Assembly (NCBI GenBank): GCA_903867855.1 | Contig: CAIPTA010000063.1 | Location: 1 to 53,905, forward strand | Length of the DNA: 53,905 nt | Origin: Oligoflexia bacterium | Lineage (GTDB): Bacteria; Bdellovibrionota; UBA1018; CAIPTA01 | Direction of reading: 5' to 3' | Shown: positions 7,957 through 15,226 of the stretch, piece after piece | Numbering within the stretch: the first letter of the stretch is position 1 | How the letters are laid out: every line of letters begins with the position of its first letter | Program-made: the position numbers and the translations under genes | Notes under the pieces: generated by a model | What the model was told of the DNA's origin: nothing | Databases searched by the model: none | What the model saw: only the letters and a program-made list of their open reading frames with translations

Positions 7957-8354
7957 TCTTTGGAAGAGCTTTTCGAGTGCTGCACAGAAACTACGGTGTG
8001 AATGTTTCCACGTACTGTAAAGTCCGCCACGATATCAATTTCACTTGGATCTAATAGTTTGATTAGATCGTCAGCAATAATATTCGTTACGTCTTCATGA
8101 TAAACGCCCATATCTCTGAATTTATTTATATAGAGTTTTAGGCTCTTGAGTTCTACACACCATTTGTCTGGTGAGTACTTAATAAATATGGTGGCGAAAT
8201 CGGGAAATCCAGTTTTTGGGCAAACACAGGTGAATTCTGGGCAGGTGAATTCAATGCTATATTTGCGATGAGCGTTGCGATTCGGAAAGCGCTCTAGTTT
8301 ACTTTCGCGAATTTCTTTGATGCCTCGTTGTTCAATCTTTGGAGTTTTCTTCAT
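7953..8354 (-). CDS. queF: NADPH-dependent 7-cyano-7-deazaguanine reductase QueF (type I)
   Basis: 133 residues, the short type I form. It reduces preQ0 nitrile to preQ1 amine in queuosine tRNA modification. The catalytic Cys45 is in VCPKTGFPD, with the conserved Asp52, and the NADPH-binding QueF motif ELKSLKLYINKFRDMG follows; VYHE and TVRGN are also conserved. It is alone, with no other que genes in the window. I looked for a preQ1 riboswitch upstream and did not find one. Confidence 0.95.
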   Translation of the reverse strand: MKKTPKIEQRGIKEIRESKLERFPNRNAHRKYSIEFTCPEFTCVCPKTGFPDFATIFIKYSPDKWCVELKSLKLYINKFRDMGVYHEDVTNIIADDLIKLLDPSEIDIVADFTVRGNIHTVVSVQHSKSSSKD

Positions 8355-8507
8355 GAAACTCTTTTAGCCTAAGACTTCAGAAAAACCAAGCCCTTCCCTA
8401 GGCCAGCTCTTCATGCTTTTTGATTTTCCTCACACTACGGAGGGTGGTCACTGGTATTCTTCATGACATTCTCCTTTCATTACGAAACGTCCGCATACGT
8501 TCTGATC

Positions 8508-9080
8508 CTAGGCAGCAAGGGCGACTCTATTTTTGCCTAGGTGTTTCGCTTGGTATAGGGCCTGATCCGCCATGCCCACCATGCGGCGAATCTCTGCGTT
8601 AGCTTGTCTCGCGGTGGCAACTCCAACACTCACAGTTACATTCACTTCTCGTTCAATCTGTCTGCGTAAGGCTTCGGCAAGAGCCATGGCGGATGTTTCG
8701 TTTCCGCAGTGGCCCACGATAAACTCTTCGCCTCCGTAGCGACCCGTGGTGGCCCCCGCTTTGGCGCAGCGAGCGATCACCTCGGCCACTCTCTTCAGCA
8801 CATGGTCGCCGGCAATATGGCCATCGCGATCATTGAGTTTTTTGAAATTGTCGATATCGATCATGATCACTGCTACGTCGGCACCTTGGCCGCCGCCGAT
8901 CATTTGCTCTAGGCGGGCGAAGAATTCATCGCGGCGATAGAGACCAGTGAGATCATCTTTGCCTACGCGGAGTTTTAATTTCTGCAGCGTGCGCATCACT
9001 CGAAAGATTTCACCTTCGAGGTTGTCCAACATATCTGTTGCGATTGGGTCTACTGCTTGATTGTTGATTTGCTTATTCAT
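8508..9080 (-). CDS. Stand-alone GGDEF diguanylate cyclase
   Basis: 190 residues: ~40 helical N-terminal residues, then a full GGDEF domain (DDLTGLYRRDEF, MIDIDNFKKLND, RYGGEEF at 114-120, NVTVSVGVA, ADQALYQAKHLGKNRV). The active-site GGEEF is intact, so it should make cyclic di-GMP from two GTP. The RxxD inhibitory I-site, expected at 107-110, reads KAGA, so product feedback through that site is unlikely. There is no sensor domain or membrane segment; the protein should be cytoplasmic. AGGGAG lies 5 bases before ATG 9080. In Bdellovibrio relatives such enzymes control predation and motility choices. Confidence 0.92.
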   Translation of the reverse strand: MNKQINNQAVDPIATDMLDNLEGEIFRVMRTLQKLKLRVGKDDLTGLYRRDEFFARLEQMIGGGQGADVAVIMIDIDNFKKLNDRDGHIAGDHVLKRVAEVIARCAKAGATTGRYGGEEFIVGHCGNETSAMALAEALRRQIEREVNVTVSVGVATARQANAEIRRMVGMADQALYQAKHLGKNRVALAA

Positions 9081-9157
9081 ATGCGCTCCCTATGCAAGGG
9101 TAGTTGCGAGCTTTGGGCCAGCGCACACGAAAGGAGGAATTGCTGTAATATCAAGGA

Positions 9158-9192
9158 AATAGAAAAGGCCTGTGTCCTTGCGGAGACAGGCC
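9158..9192 (-). terminator. Rho-independent terminator of the HDOD/kinase/regulator operon
   Basis: Read on the minus strand, GGCCTGTCTCC (9192-9182), loop GCAA, GGACACAGGCC (9177-9167, one mismatch) is followed by TTTTCTATTTCC. It lies 50 bases past the end of the response regulator gene at 9242. Confidence 0.85.
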
Positions 9193-9241
9193 ATTCGGAT
9201 TAATCACTAGATGGGCTGAGCCACTGTATCCTGGAGGATAC

Positions 9242-10819
9242 TTAGGCTACGCGCTTTAGAGTCTCCACCGCTGCGGCTGGAGTATCGCGGAATTCCGCCG
9301 TGGCAATAGTATGCTTGCGGAGCAGGCGACATAGATTCGGCCGGCTCACCTTCATCGCTCTAGCCATCGCAGACACATTGCCATGGAAGTGGAGGAGCTG
9401 CTGCTGAAGATAGTCGCGCTCCATATTCTTCATATAGCCCTTTTTCCACTCATGATAAGGAATACCCGCACTCGTGCTATTGGTAGCCGCGGCTGCGGGA
9501 GTATCTGTGACCAAGCTAAGCACTGGAGCAGTAGTGGCGGTAATATTCGCACGAATTGGAGTAACGTTGTTTACACCAAGCGCTGTACGAACCGCGTCTG
9601 GAGTAACCACTGGTCCATTACTGAGCAGCGCTGCGCGATGCACGGTTGATTTCAACTCGCGCACATTTCCTGGCCAATCGTAGCCTTCAAAGATACGTTT
9701 TGCTTCTTCAGTAAACTCTCTTGGCGCCTTAGTCATTCCGTTGGTGCACTCTTTTAAGAGTTTTTCGGCAAACGGAATGATGTCTTCTTTGCGCTCCTTC
9801 AAGGAAGGAAGTGCAATTGGGAAGCTATTCAATCGAAAGAACAAATCTTCGCGGAAAGTTTTCTTGGTAACTTCTGTTTTAAGATCACGGTTGGTAGCAG
9901 CCACAACGCGTACATCAATTTTAATTTCGGTGTTGCCACCAACGCGGCGAATGGAGCGCTCCTGCAATACCCGGAGTAGCTTCACTTGCATGGCAAGAGG
10001 GAGTTCGCCAATTTCGTCGAGGAAGATTGTGCCACCATCAGCGAGTTCGAAAAGACCTAGTTTCTTATTAGCGGCACCGCTAAAGGCACCTTTCTCGTGG
10101 CCAAATAGTTCGCTTTCAATCAGATTATCAGGAAGCGCACCGCAGTTTACGGGTACCCATGGGCCTTTTGCACGAGCGCTAAGATCGTGAACAAGTTTAG
10201 CCACTACTTCTTTACCAGAACCTGATGGGCCACTGAGCAGCACACTCACGTCGTTACCGAGTTCATTTTCGGTGAGGCGCTTCAAGGCTTCCTTCGCAGG
10301 ATATATAGCAGGAGACACGCCAAGACGATCTAGAGTATTTGTTTCCGTGGTTTGGATTCTGTGCACTAATTCTGTGCGGGCTTCTAAACGTTCAGAAAGT
10401 TTTTTGTTTGCCGTCGCAAGCTCTGTTTCAAGACGAGTATTTTCTTGCTCCATAGTGCGCTTCGCGATCGCTGCATTTAGATGATGAGCGAAATCGTCCA
10501 TATCAAAAGGCTTTTCGAGATAGTCGAAGGCGCCCAAGCGAAGGGCTTCTACAGCCGCGCTCTTTTCGCCATGACCTGTAATAAAGATCACTGGGGGGAG
10601 TTTTGCATGCTTGCTTTTTAGTTTTTCAAACATTTGGAAGCCAGTAAATTTTGGCATCTTGATATCGGAAACCACCACATCGGGTTGGAAATTTTCAAAA
10701 GTATCTACGGCGCGGAAACCATCTTCCACAGCAACCGCTTCATGCCCATGGCGTTGCACGGCGGATAACAAGAGTTTACGAATTGTATCTTCGTCATCTA
10801 CGATTAATATTTTTGCCAT
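9242..10819 (-). CDS. Sigma-54-dependent response regulator (NtrC family)
   Basis: 525 residues. An N-terminal receiver (D8, D9, phospho-acceptor D52 in VVVSDIKMP) is followed by a coiled-coil linker (~125-165) and a AAA+ domain with Walker A GPSGSGKE, Walker B GGTIFLDEIGEL and arginine-rich REDLFFRLN. The sigma-54 contact loop reads GAFSGA instead of GAFTGA. A Thr/Ala-rich linker (~430-460) joins it to a Fis-type helix-turn-helix (GNVSAMARAMKVSRPNLCRLLRK). It activates transcription by remodelling sigma-54 RNA polymerase when phosphorylated, probably by the kinase encoded one base upstream. Target genes are unknown. Last gene of a three-gene operon with its own terminator. Confidence 0.93.
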   Translation of the reverse strand: MAKILIVDDEDTIRKLLLSAVQRHGHEAVAVEDGFRAVDTFENFQPDVVVSDIKMPKFTGFQMFEKLKSKHAKLPPVIFITGHGEKSAAVEALRLGAFDYLEKPFDMDDFAHHLNAAIAKRTMEQENTRLETELATANKKLSERLEARTELVHRIQTTETNTLDRLGVSPAIYPAKEALKRLTENELGNDVSVLLSGPSGSGKEVVAKLVHDLSARAKGPWVPVNCGALPDNLIESELFGHEKGAFSGAANKKLGLFELADGGTIFLDEIGELPLAMQVKLLRVLQERSIRRVGGNTEIKIDVRVVAATNRDLKTEVTKKTFREDLFFRLNSFPIALPSLKERKEDIIPFAEKLLKECTNGMTKAPREFTEEAKRIFEGYDWPGNVRELKSTVHRAALLSNGPVVTPDAVRTALGVNNVTPIRANITATTAPVLSLVTDTPAAAATNSTSAGIPYHEWKKGYMKNMERDYLQQQLLHFHGNVSAMARAMKVSRPNLCRLLRKHTIATAEFRDTPAAAVETLKRVA

Positions 10820-10820
10820 A

Positions 10821-12077
10821 CTATACCTCTTTCGTTTCGTCTTGGTGGAGTTTTCGGTAATCTACTGGAATTGTAATTCGGAAAAGTGCGCCTCTTCCTG
10901 GAGTACTTTCTATCATCATCGAACCATGAATTTTGGAGAGGATGCCATAGGAGACGCTGAGCCCCAGGCCAGTACCTTTGCCCACCTCTTTAGTGGTGTA
11001 AAAAGGATCGAAGGCGCGGCCTTTCGTTTCGCCAGACATACCGCAACCATCATCTTTAAAAGAGATTTCCAGAAACTGACTTTGTTTCTTCACTTGAATG
11101 GCAATGCTGCCGGAGCCTCTACCAGTTGCTTCGATCGCATCTCTCGCATTGGTGGCAAGGTTAATAAAAACTTGTTCCAACTGAAATGGATTGCAGTAAA
11201 CAGGTGTAATATTTTCATCGGCATTGATGTTCACACTAATTCCGCGACTCTTCAGTTGCTGCTCTAGCAATTGAAGGGATTCATTAATTACGGTGAGAAT
11301 ATCAACGGAGCGATAGTCTTCCGTGCTTTTACGAGTAAACTCTCTTAGCTGCTGAATAATTTTTTTCATACGCACGCCGTTTTTCACCACTTCTTCAGTG
11401 AAATCGAGTGCACCTGGATCAGGGAATTTTTCTTTGAGAATCGCTTGTAGCTCTTGGGTGAAACCGATCACGCCCGAGAGCGGCTGATTTAGTTCATGAG
11501 CTACGCCTGCCGCAAGCTCTCCAAGGGCCGCGAGTTTTCCAGCCTGCACTAGCGCTTCCTGGGCAGATTTTAGCTCCATGTGGGCGCGTTCCAGCTCTGT
11601 GAACGCATTTTTGAGTTCCATGTGCTTGGTGAGTAGATCTCTTTCCATGGATTTTTTCATTCCCATGTCGTGGAGAATGCAAAAGCTAATATTTTTTCCG
11701 CCGGTTTTTTCTGAGGCTAAGGTTTTCACGCTTAGGGTGGCGAAGGCGAGATAGCCATCTTTTTTCTGAAGTGCAATGTCTTCGTAAAATCCGCTCTGAC
11801 GAAACATTTCCGCTTGAAAGAGCTGACTACGTACTTTTCTACTTTGTTCAGATTTTGGATTAGGAAATAGTTGATCGCAATCGAAGCTTTCGAGCTCTGC
11901 TTTCACAAAACCAGTAAGCTCCTGCATGCGGCGATTGGCAGATTGAATTTTTCCTGTATCGCAATCCACCACCAAAATGGCATCGTTTGCTTCATCAAAA
12001 AGTAATTCGTAGAAAGAATCATTACTCTTTACGAGGTGGAGTTGCGGCTTTGAAGCGATTTTTCTCGCGGCACTCAT
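10821..12077 (-). CDS. PAS-domain histidine kinase
   Basis: 418 residues, no membrane segment, so a cytoplasmic sensor kinase. Residues ~22-145 form a PAS domain (FDEANDAILVVDCDTGKIQSANRRMQEL). A short coiled coil leads to the HisKA dimerisation helix with phospho-acceptor H194 (GVAHELNQPL), and a HATPase_c domain with N box NLATNARDAI, G1 DDGCGMSG and G2 GKGTGLGLSV. The type matches NtrB-like kinases that pair with NtrC regulators; the regulator gene starts one base after its stop. The start overlaps the HDOD stop in ATGA. The signal is not evident. Confidence 0.92.
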   Translation of the reverse strand: MSAARKIASKPQLHLVKSNDSFYELLFDEANDAILVVDCDTGKIQSANRRMQELTGFVKAELESFDCDQLFPNPKSEQSRKVRSQLFQAEMFRQSGFYEDIALQKKDGYLAFATLSVKTLASEKTGGKNISFCILHDMGMKKSMERDLLTKHMELKNAFTELERAHMELKSAQEALVQAGKLAALGELAAGVAHELNQPLSGVIGFTQELQAILKEKFPDPGALDFTEEVVKNGVRMKKIIQQLREFTRKSTEDYRSVDILTVINESLQLLEQQLKSRGISVNINADENITPVYCNPFQLEQVFINLATNARDAIEATGRGSGSIAIQVKKQSQFLEISFKDDGCGMSGETKGRAFDPFYTTKEVGKGTGLGLSVSYGILSKIHGSMMIESTPGRGALFRITIPVDYRKLHQDETKEV

Positions 12078-12964
12078 GCGGCACTCCTTAGGAAGGAGCC
12101 AGCATTATCCATATCGCCTTTGATTTTTTCTACAATCATCGCCAGCATTTTGTCATCGAGACCAAGCTGCTTAACTAAGTCTGCTGAAAGCTGCCCACCA
12201 CTCGCATTGCCCGAATAACCGATGGCTTCCTTCACCATTAACTGATTGGCGAGAGAGACGATGCGTACAGCGGGTTTCATGGATTCGAGAATCGTTTCCA
12301 TATTCGTAACATCGGTGTGGTGATAGCGAATTGCCATGCGGATCACCATGGGTAAGCGCCACTTGTTTGCAATATATTCGCCTAAATAACCATGGGCCGG
12401 CACTTCGAGGCGGCGCTCCACTTCGGTGAAGGAAAGTTTTTCTCTCTCCGCCGTGCGAACTATATTAATGAAATCATTTGGTGAAATTTCATAGAGCACT
12501 ATTTTGCCGATGTCGTGGAGAAGGCCGCAAGTGAAGCACTCTTCGGGTTTTGGATAGCCAGTTTTTTTGGCGATAGCTTCGCTGGTCATCGCGGTGCCGA
12601 GCGCATGCTTCCAAAATGCTTGCATGGAAAAATTCGAATTCTCATCGCTCTTAAACATTGAGATCACGGAAACACTCAACACGAGCTGAGCGAGGGTATT
12701 AAAGCCGAGGTAGGCGAGGGCGCGCTTAACGTCTGTTACTTCGCCGGGTATTCCATAATAGGGGGAGTTGATGAGCTTAAGCACCTTGGCAGTGAGCACT
12801 TGGTCTTTTTTAAGCACATCGGCGATATCGCCAGAGGAGGAATTGGGGTCGTTAATCAGCTCTGTGACCTTCGTGGCGACGATGGGTAAGGTGGGGATAT
12901 CGTTTAGTTTTTCTAAAACTACGCGCCATCTTTCGATCTGGGTTTTGTCTGGTGAATCAGCCAT
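12074..12964 (-). CDS. HDOD-domain signalling protein
   Basis: 296 residues, nearly all HDOD domain: LNDIPTLPIVATKVTELI, DVLKKDQVLTAKVLKLINSPYYG, ALAYLGFNTL, then a hydrolase-like GLLHDIGKIVL and YHHTD. HDOD proteins are HD-fold relatives mostly lacking proven hydrolase activity and serve as output or scaffold modules in motility and stress signalling. Here it heads an operon with a kinase and a sigma-54 regulator, overlapping the kinase start, so it probably modulates that two-component system. A sigma-28-type promoter lies 10-37 bases upstream. Confidence 0.9.
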   Translation of the reverse strand: MADSPDKTQIERWRVVLEKLNDIPTLPIVATKVTELINDPNSSSGDIADVLKKDQVLTAKVLKLINSPYYGIPGEVTDVKRALAYLGFNTLAQLVLSVSVISMFKSDENSNFSMQAFWKHALGTAMTSEAIAKKTGYPKPEECFTCGLLHDIGKIVLYEISPNDFINIVRTAEREKLSFTEVERRLEVPAHGYLGEYIANKWRLPMVIRMAIRYHHTDVTNMETILESMKPAVRIVSLANQLMVKEAIGYSGNASGGQLSADLVKQLGLDDKMLAMIVEKIKGDMDNAGSFLRSAA

Positions 12965-12973
12965 CTATCCCAT

Positions 12974-13001
12974 GTATCGGCCATGACACGGTGAAACTTT
13001 A
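12974..13001 (-). promoter_or_regulatory. Probable FliA (sigma-28) promoter for the HDOD operon
   Basis: On the minus strand, TAAAGTTT (13001-12994), 12 bases, then GCCGATAC (12981-12974). The flagellar sigma-28 consensus is TAAAGTTT-N11-GCCGATAA, so the match is 15 of 16 bases with the spacer one base long. Transcription would start about 5-7 bases before the HDOD ATG, leaving a very short leader. fliA itself is at 52729. Confidence 0.65.
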
Positions 13002-13025
13002 TGAGTTTTGATTCGGGTGTTTAAA

Positions 13026-13063
13026 TTGAAAAAAGCCCCCTCTATTTCATTATAGAAGGGGCT
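13026..13063 (-). terminator. Rho-independent terminator after the secreted cysteine-module protein
   Basis: Minus strand: AGCCCCTTCTAT (13063-13052), loop AATGAA, ATAGAGGGGGCT (13045-13034), then TTTTTTC. It follows the stop codon at 13088 by about 25 bases and sits between that gene and the HDOD operon promoter. Confidence 0.85.
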
Positions 13064-13087
13064 TGGGAGTGTGGGGAAATTTATAGT

Positions 13088-13432
13088 CTAGCGGTAGCCG
13101 TGAACGCTTACGGTGGCAGCACAGGCCTTGTAGCCGATAAATTGCTCGCTCAAGATCGAGCGAAAAACGGCGCCCTCGGAAATGCAGTCGCCATTGTGGT
13201 CGTTGCGGCATTCTTCAAGCGCTTCTTCTTCCGCGTTGTCTGCGGCATAGCGACCGGCTCCAGAATAGGCATCGCAGCGCTCAAAGGTATCTAGCGGGTT
13301 AGGGTACTGGAAGGTAACGGTATAGGTGTTTCCAGTATAGTTGGCTGCTTGAGCTTGGGCGCCTTGGCTGGCTCCCGTGAGTGCGAAAGCTAGGGCTAGA
13401 ATTTTGATTAACTGCACTTTTTTGATGAACAT
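13088..13432 (-). CDS. Secreted small protein with a four-cysteine module (1)
   Basis: 114 residues from the ATG at 13432, which has AAGGAG upstream and starts a clear signal peptide (FIKKVQLIKILALAFALTGASQGAQA). A longer frame to 13612 is rejected. Residues 53-104 form a module C-x21-C-x7-C-x20-C: CDAYSGAG..., EEALEECRND, GDC, and FIGYKAC. The same spacing occurs in the protein at 15223-15951. Two disulfides are likely in the periplasm or outside. Transcription is divergent from the gene at 13788, with matching upstream elements. Function unknown. Confidence 0.75.
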   Translation of the reverse strand: MFIKKVQLIKILALAFALTGASQGAQAQAANYTGNTYTVTFQYPNPLDTFERCDAYSGAGRYAADNAEEEALEECRNDHNGDCISEGAVFRSILSEQFIGYKACAATVSVHGYR

Positions 13433-13477
13433 AAAATCTCCTTTGTTTGTGTTTTGAGTTTCAAGCTGTCGAGGCGG

Positions 13478-13543
13478 GTTATTGCATGGCGGCAATTGAT
13501 GTGCAATGAAACTGTAAACAAAGTGGTTACAGATCCGTAACCA
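13478..13543 (-). promoter_or_regulatory. Promoter with conserved upstream palindromic element (minus copy)
   Basis: Minus strand: the palindrome TGGTTAC-N6-GTAACCA (13543-13524) is followed by GTTTAC (13519-13514), 7 bases, TTGCAC (-35, 13506-13501), 17 bases, AATAAC (-10, 13483-13478). The divergent gene has the same arrangement. GTTTAC resembles a third GGTTAC half site. The position upstream of -35 suggests an activator site. The TIGR02147 regulator at 14393 is the obvious candidate, by location only. Confidence 0.6.
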
Positions 13544-13671
13544 TGTCAAGGGAAATTGGCCGCGATGTTTAGCTTTAGAAATAAGGCCAACGCTGGGCTC
13601 GCAAATCCCCACCCCTTTAAAATGCTGATTTTATTGAATATTTAACATTGTAGCGCTGCCGGTTTTGGTGC

Positions 13672-13738
13672 TGGTTACGAAATGTGTAACCATTTTGTTT
13701 ACTTATGTGTTGAAGTCAATAATGACTCGTGGCATAAA
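13672..13738 (+). promoter_or_regulatory. Promoter with conserved upstream palindromic element (plus copy)
   Basis: TGGTTAC-N7-GTAACCA (13672-13692) is followed by TTTTGTTTAC, then TTGAAG (-35, 13710-13715), 17 bases, CATAAA (-10, 13733-13738). The 17-base stretch GTAACCAYTTTGTTTAC differs from the minus-strand copy at one position. The palindromes end 91 and 95 bases from their respective start codons. The 128 bases between the two elements show no other feature. Confidence 0.6.
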
Positions 13739-13787
13739 CACATTCGAAGATTTCGCAACAAAAATTTTAATAAGGAGACCCAAAATA

Positions 13788-14378
13788 ATGAAACACCCAA
13801 TACTAGCCGCCCTATTTGTACTGACTATGAGCCTAGCCCAATCTCCAGCATTTGCCGCCAAGCAGCCGCTCATCCCTGCAGATGCCGCCTTGCTCACCCA
13901 ACTATCTCAATCGGATAGTTCTACAACGAACATCAAAGGCAATATACTCGCCCTCCAACCACAAGTGGCCACCTATATTCGTCAAAATAATTTGGAGTTG
14001 CGCTGCGAGTCTGTTTACACCACTTGGTCGAACCAAAAAGATAGCAGCACCGATGTAGGTGCAAAACTTTGGAACGGCGGCGGTCACCTTCTCTGCGATG
14101 TTATAACGCTTGGAATGTGCATCATGGCCGATGATGCTAGCGATGGCAGCCATGCAAACAACACAGTGTACGCGAACATCTACTGCAAAGAGCGCAGCTT
14201 CGCTGAGAAAATGATGATTAGCGCCGAGCAGAGCTGTGAAAAAGAGCCTAAGGCGGAATGCATGTCTCCCGCCTATATTGAGCAATTTCAAAAAATCAAA
14301 CAAACAGTATTTAAGGATATTGGTTTGCCATCTGACTTGAATCCTCAAGGCAGCCAAGATAATCAAGACGATAATTAG
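13788..14378 (+). CDS. Secreted cysteine-containing protein of unknown function
   Basis: 196 residues from ATG 13788, chosen for AAGGAGA at 13772 and a clean signal peptide (KHPILAALFVLTMSLAQSPAFA); a frame from 13665 would cover the promoter. The mature protein has cysteines at LRCES, LLCDV, GMCIM, YCKER, QSCEK and AECMS. The last two again have C-x7-C spacing, as in the modules of its two secreted neighbours. The C-terminal tail is polar (PQGSQDNQDDN). It is first in a unit with the TIGR02147 gene 14 bases downstream. Not recognised beyond this. Confidence 0.7.
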   Translation: MKHPILAALFVLTMSLAQSPAFAAKQPLIPADAALLTQLSQSDSSTTNIKGNILALQPQVATYIRQNNLELRCESVYTTWSNQKDSSTDVGAKLWNGGGHLLCDVITLGMCIMADDASDGSHANNTVYANIYCKERSFAEKMMISAEQSCEKEPKAECMSPAYIEQFQKIKQTVFKDIGLPSDLNPQGSQDNQDDN

Positions 14379-14392
14379 TCAAAGAAGAAACG

Positions 14393-15226
14393 ATGAAGTC
14401 GCAAGAGCAAAAACAAAATACAGAAGCGCCGGTGAAAAATCCGGCGCCGCCAGCGCAAGCCACGAGCCTTGCGTTGGAGCTCTTGCGCCACGAGTTCTCA
14501 AAACGTGTGCAGAAGAATCCGCAATATTCCTTGCGTTCTTTTGCGAAGCAACTCGGAATTAGTCACACCCTTCTCTCTCTGGTTTTGAATGGACACAGAA
14601 AACCTTCTCGTTCGATGGCAGAGAAAATTGCAGAGCGCCTGCATTTTTCGGCACAAAAAACGAATTCGCTGCTGGCCTCTGTGAGTAGGAAACAAGAGAA
14701 GCGGGGCGACTATACTGGGAAGGGCTATGAGAAGTTATCGCTCGATCAGTTTGCCCTCATCTCTGAGTGGCAGCACTACGCGATTTTAAGTTTACTCGAA
14801 GTTCCCGACTCCAAGTTTGAAGCAAAATTCATCGCGCAACGCTTAGGAATTAGTCAGCTGCTCGCTAAGGTTTCAATGCAGCGATTAACTAATCTTGGAA
14901 TTGTAGAGCAAGATGAAAAAGGCAAGTGGAAGCAGCGCCCGGGCCCAATTATCGTGGAAAATGTAAAGTCCACTGCGCACACGAGAAAATTTCAGCGTCA
15001 ACTCATGGCCAAGGCGGTTGAGTCTTTAGACAATGATCCAATGGAGACGCGAGATTTCTCATCCACCACCTTTGCCATGAATGCGAAACACGTTGCCTAT
15101 GCATTAGGACGCATTCGCGAATTTCGCCGTGAGCTTTCGAATGAGTTAGAAGCCTTTGGCGAGCCAGATGAAGTTTACAATTTAACCATTCAAATTTTTC
15201 CCACTTCAAAACGGAGCAAATCATGA
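14393..15226 (+). CDS. TIGR02147-family transcriptional regulator
   Basis: 277 residues. The Asn/Ala/Pro-rich N-terminus (~1-25) precedes a Cro/XRE-type helix-turn-helix (YSLRSFAKQLGISHTLLSLVLNGHRKPSRSMAEKIAERL). A central winged-helix-like part (YAILSLLEVPDSKFEAKFIAQRLGISQLLAKVSMQRLTNLGIV) leads to the C-terminal DUF4423-like region ending in LTIQIFPTSK. This family is found largely in Fibrobacter and Bdellovibrio-like bacteria as many paralogues next to secreted or surface proteins. No target is established here. It lies between two secreted-protein genes and overlaps the second in ATGA, so it is probably co-translated with it. Confidence 0.85.
   Translation: MKSQEQKQNTEAPVKNPAPPAQATSLALELLRHEFSKRVQKNPQYSLRSFAKQLGISHTLLSLVLNGHRKPSRSMAEKIAERLHFSAQKTNSLLASVSRKQEKRGDYTGKGYEKLSLDQFALISEWQHYAILSLLEVPDSKFEAKFIAQRLGISQLLAKVSMQRLTNLGIVEQDEKGKWKQRPGPIIVENVKSTAHTRKFQRQLMAKAVESLDNDPMETRDFSSTTFAMNAKHVAYALGRIREFRRELSNELEAFGEPDEVYNLTIQIFPTSKRSKS

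Noticed and set aside
8405-8460. preQ1 riboswitch upstream of queF
   Set aside because: A small CCTC/GAGG stem followed by A-rich sequence exists on the minus strand, but the stem order and loop do not fit the preQ1-I aptamer and no preQ1-II features were seen.
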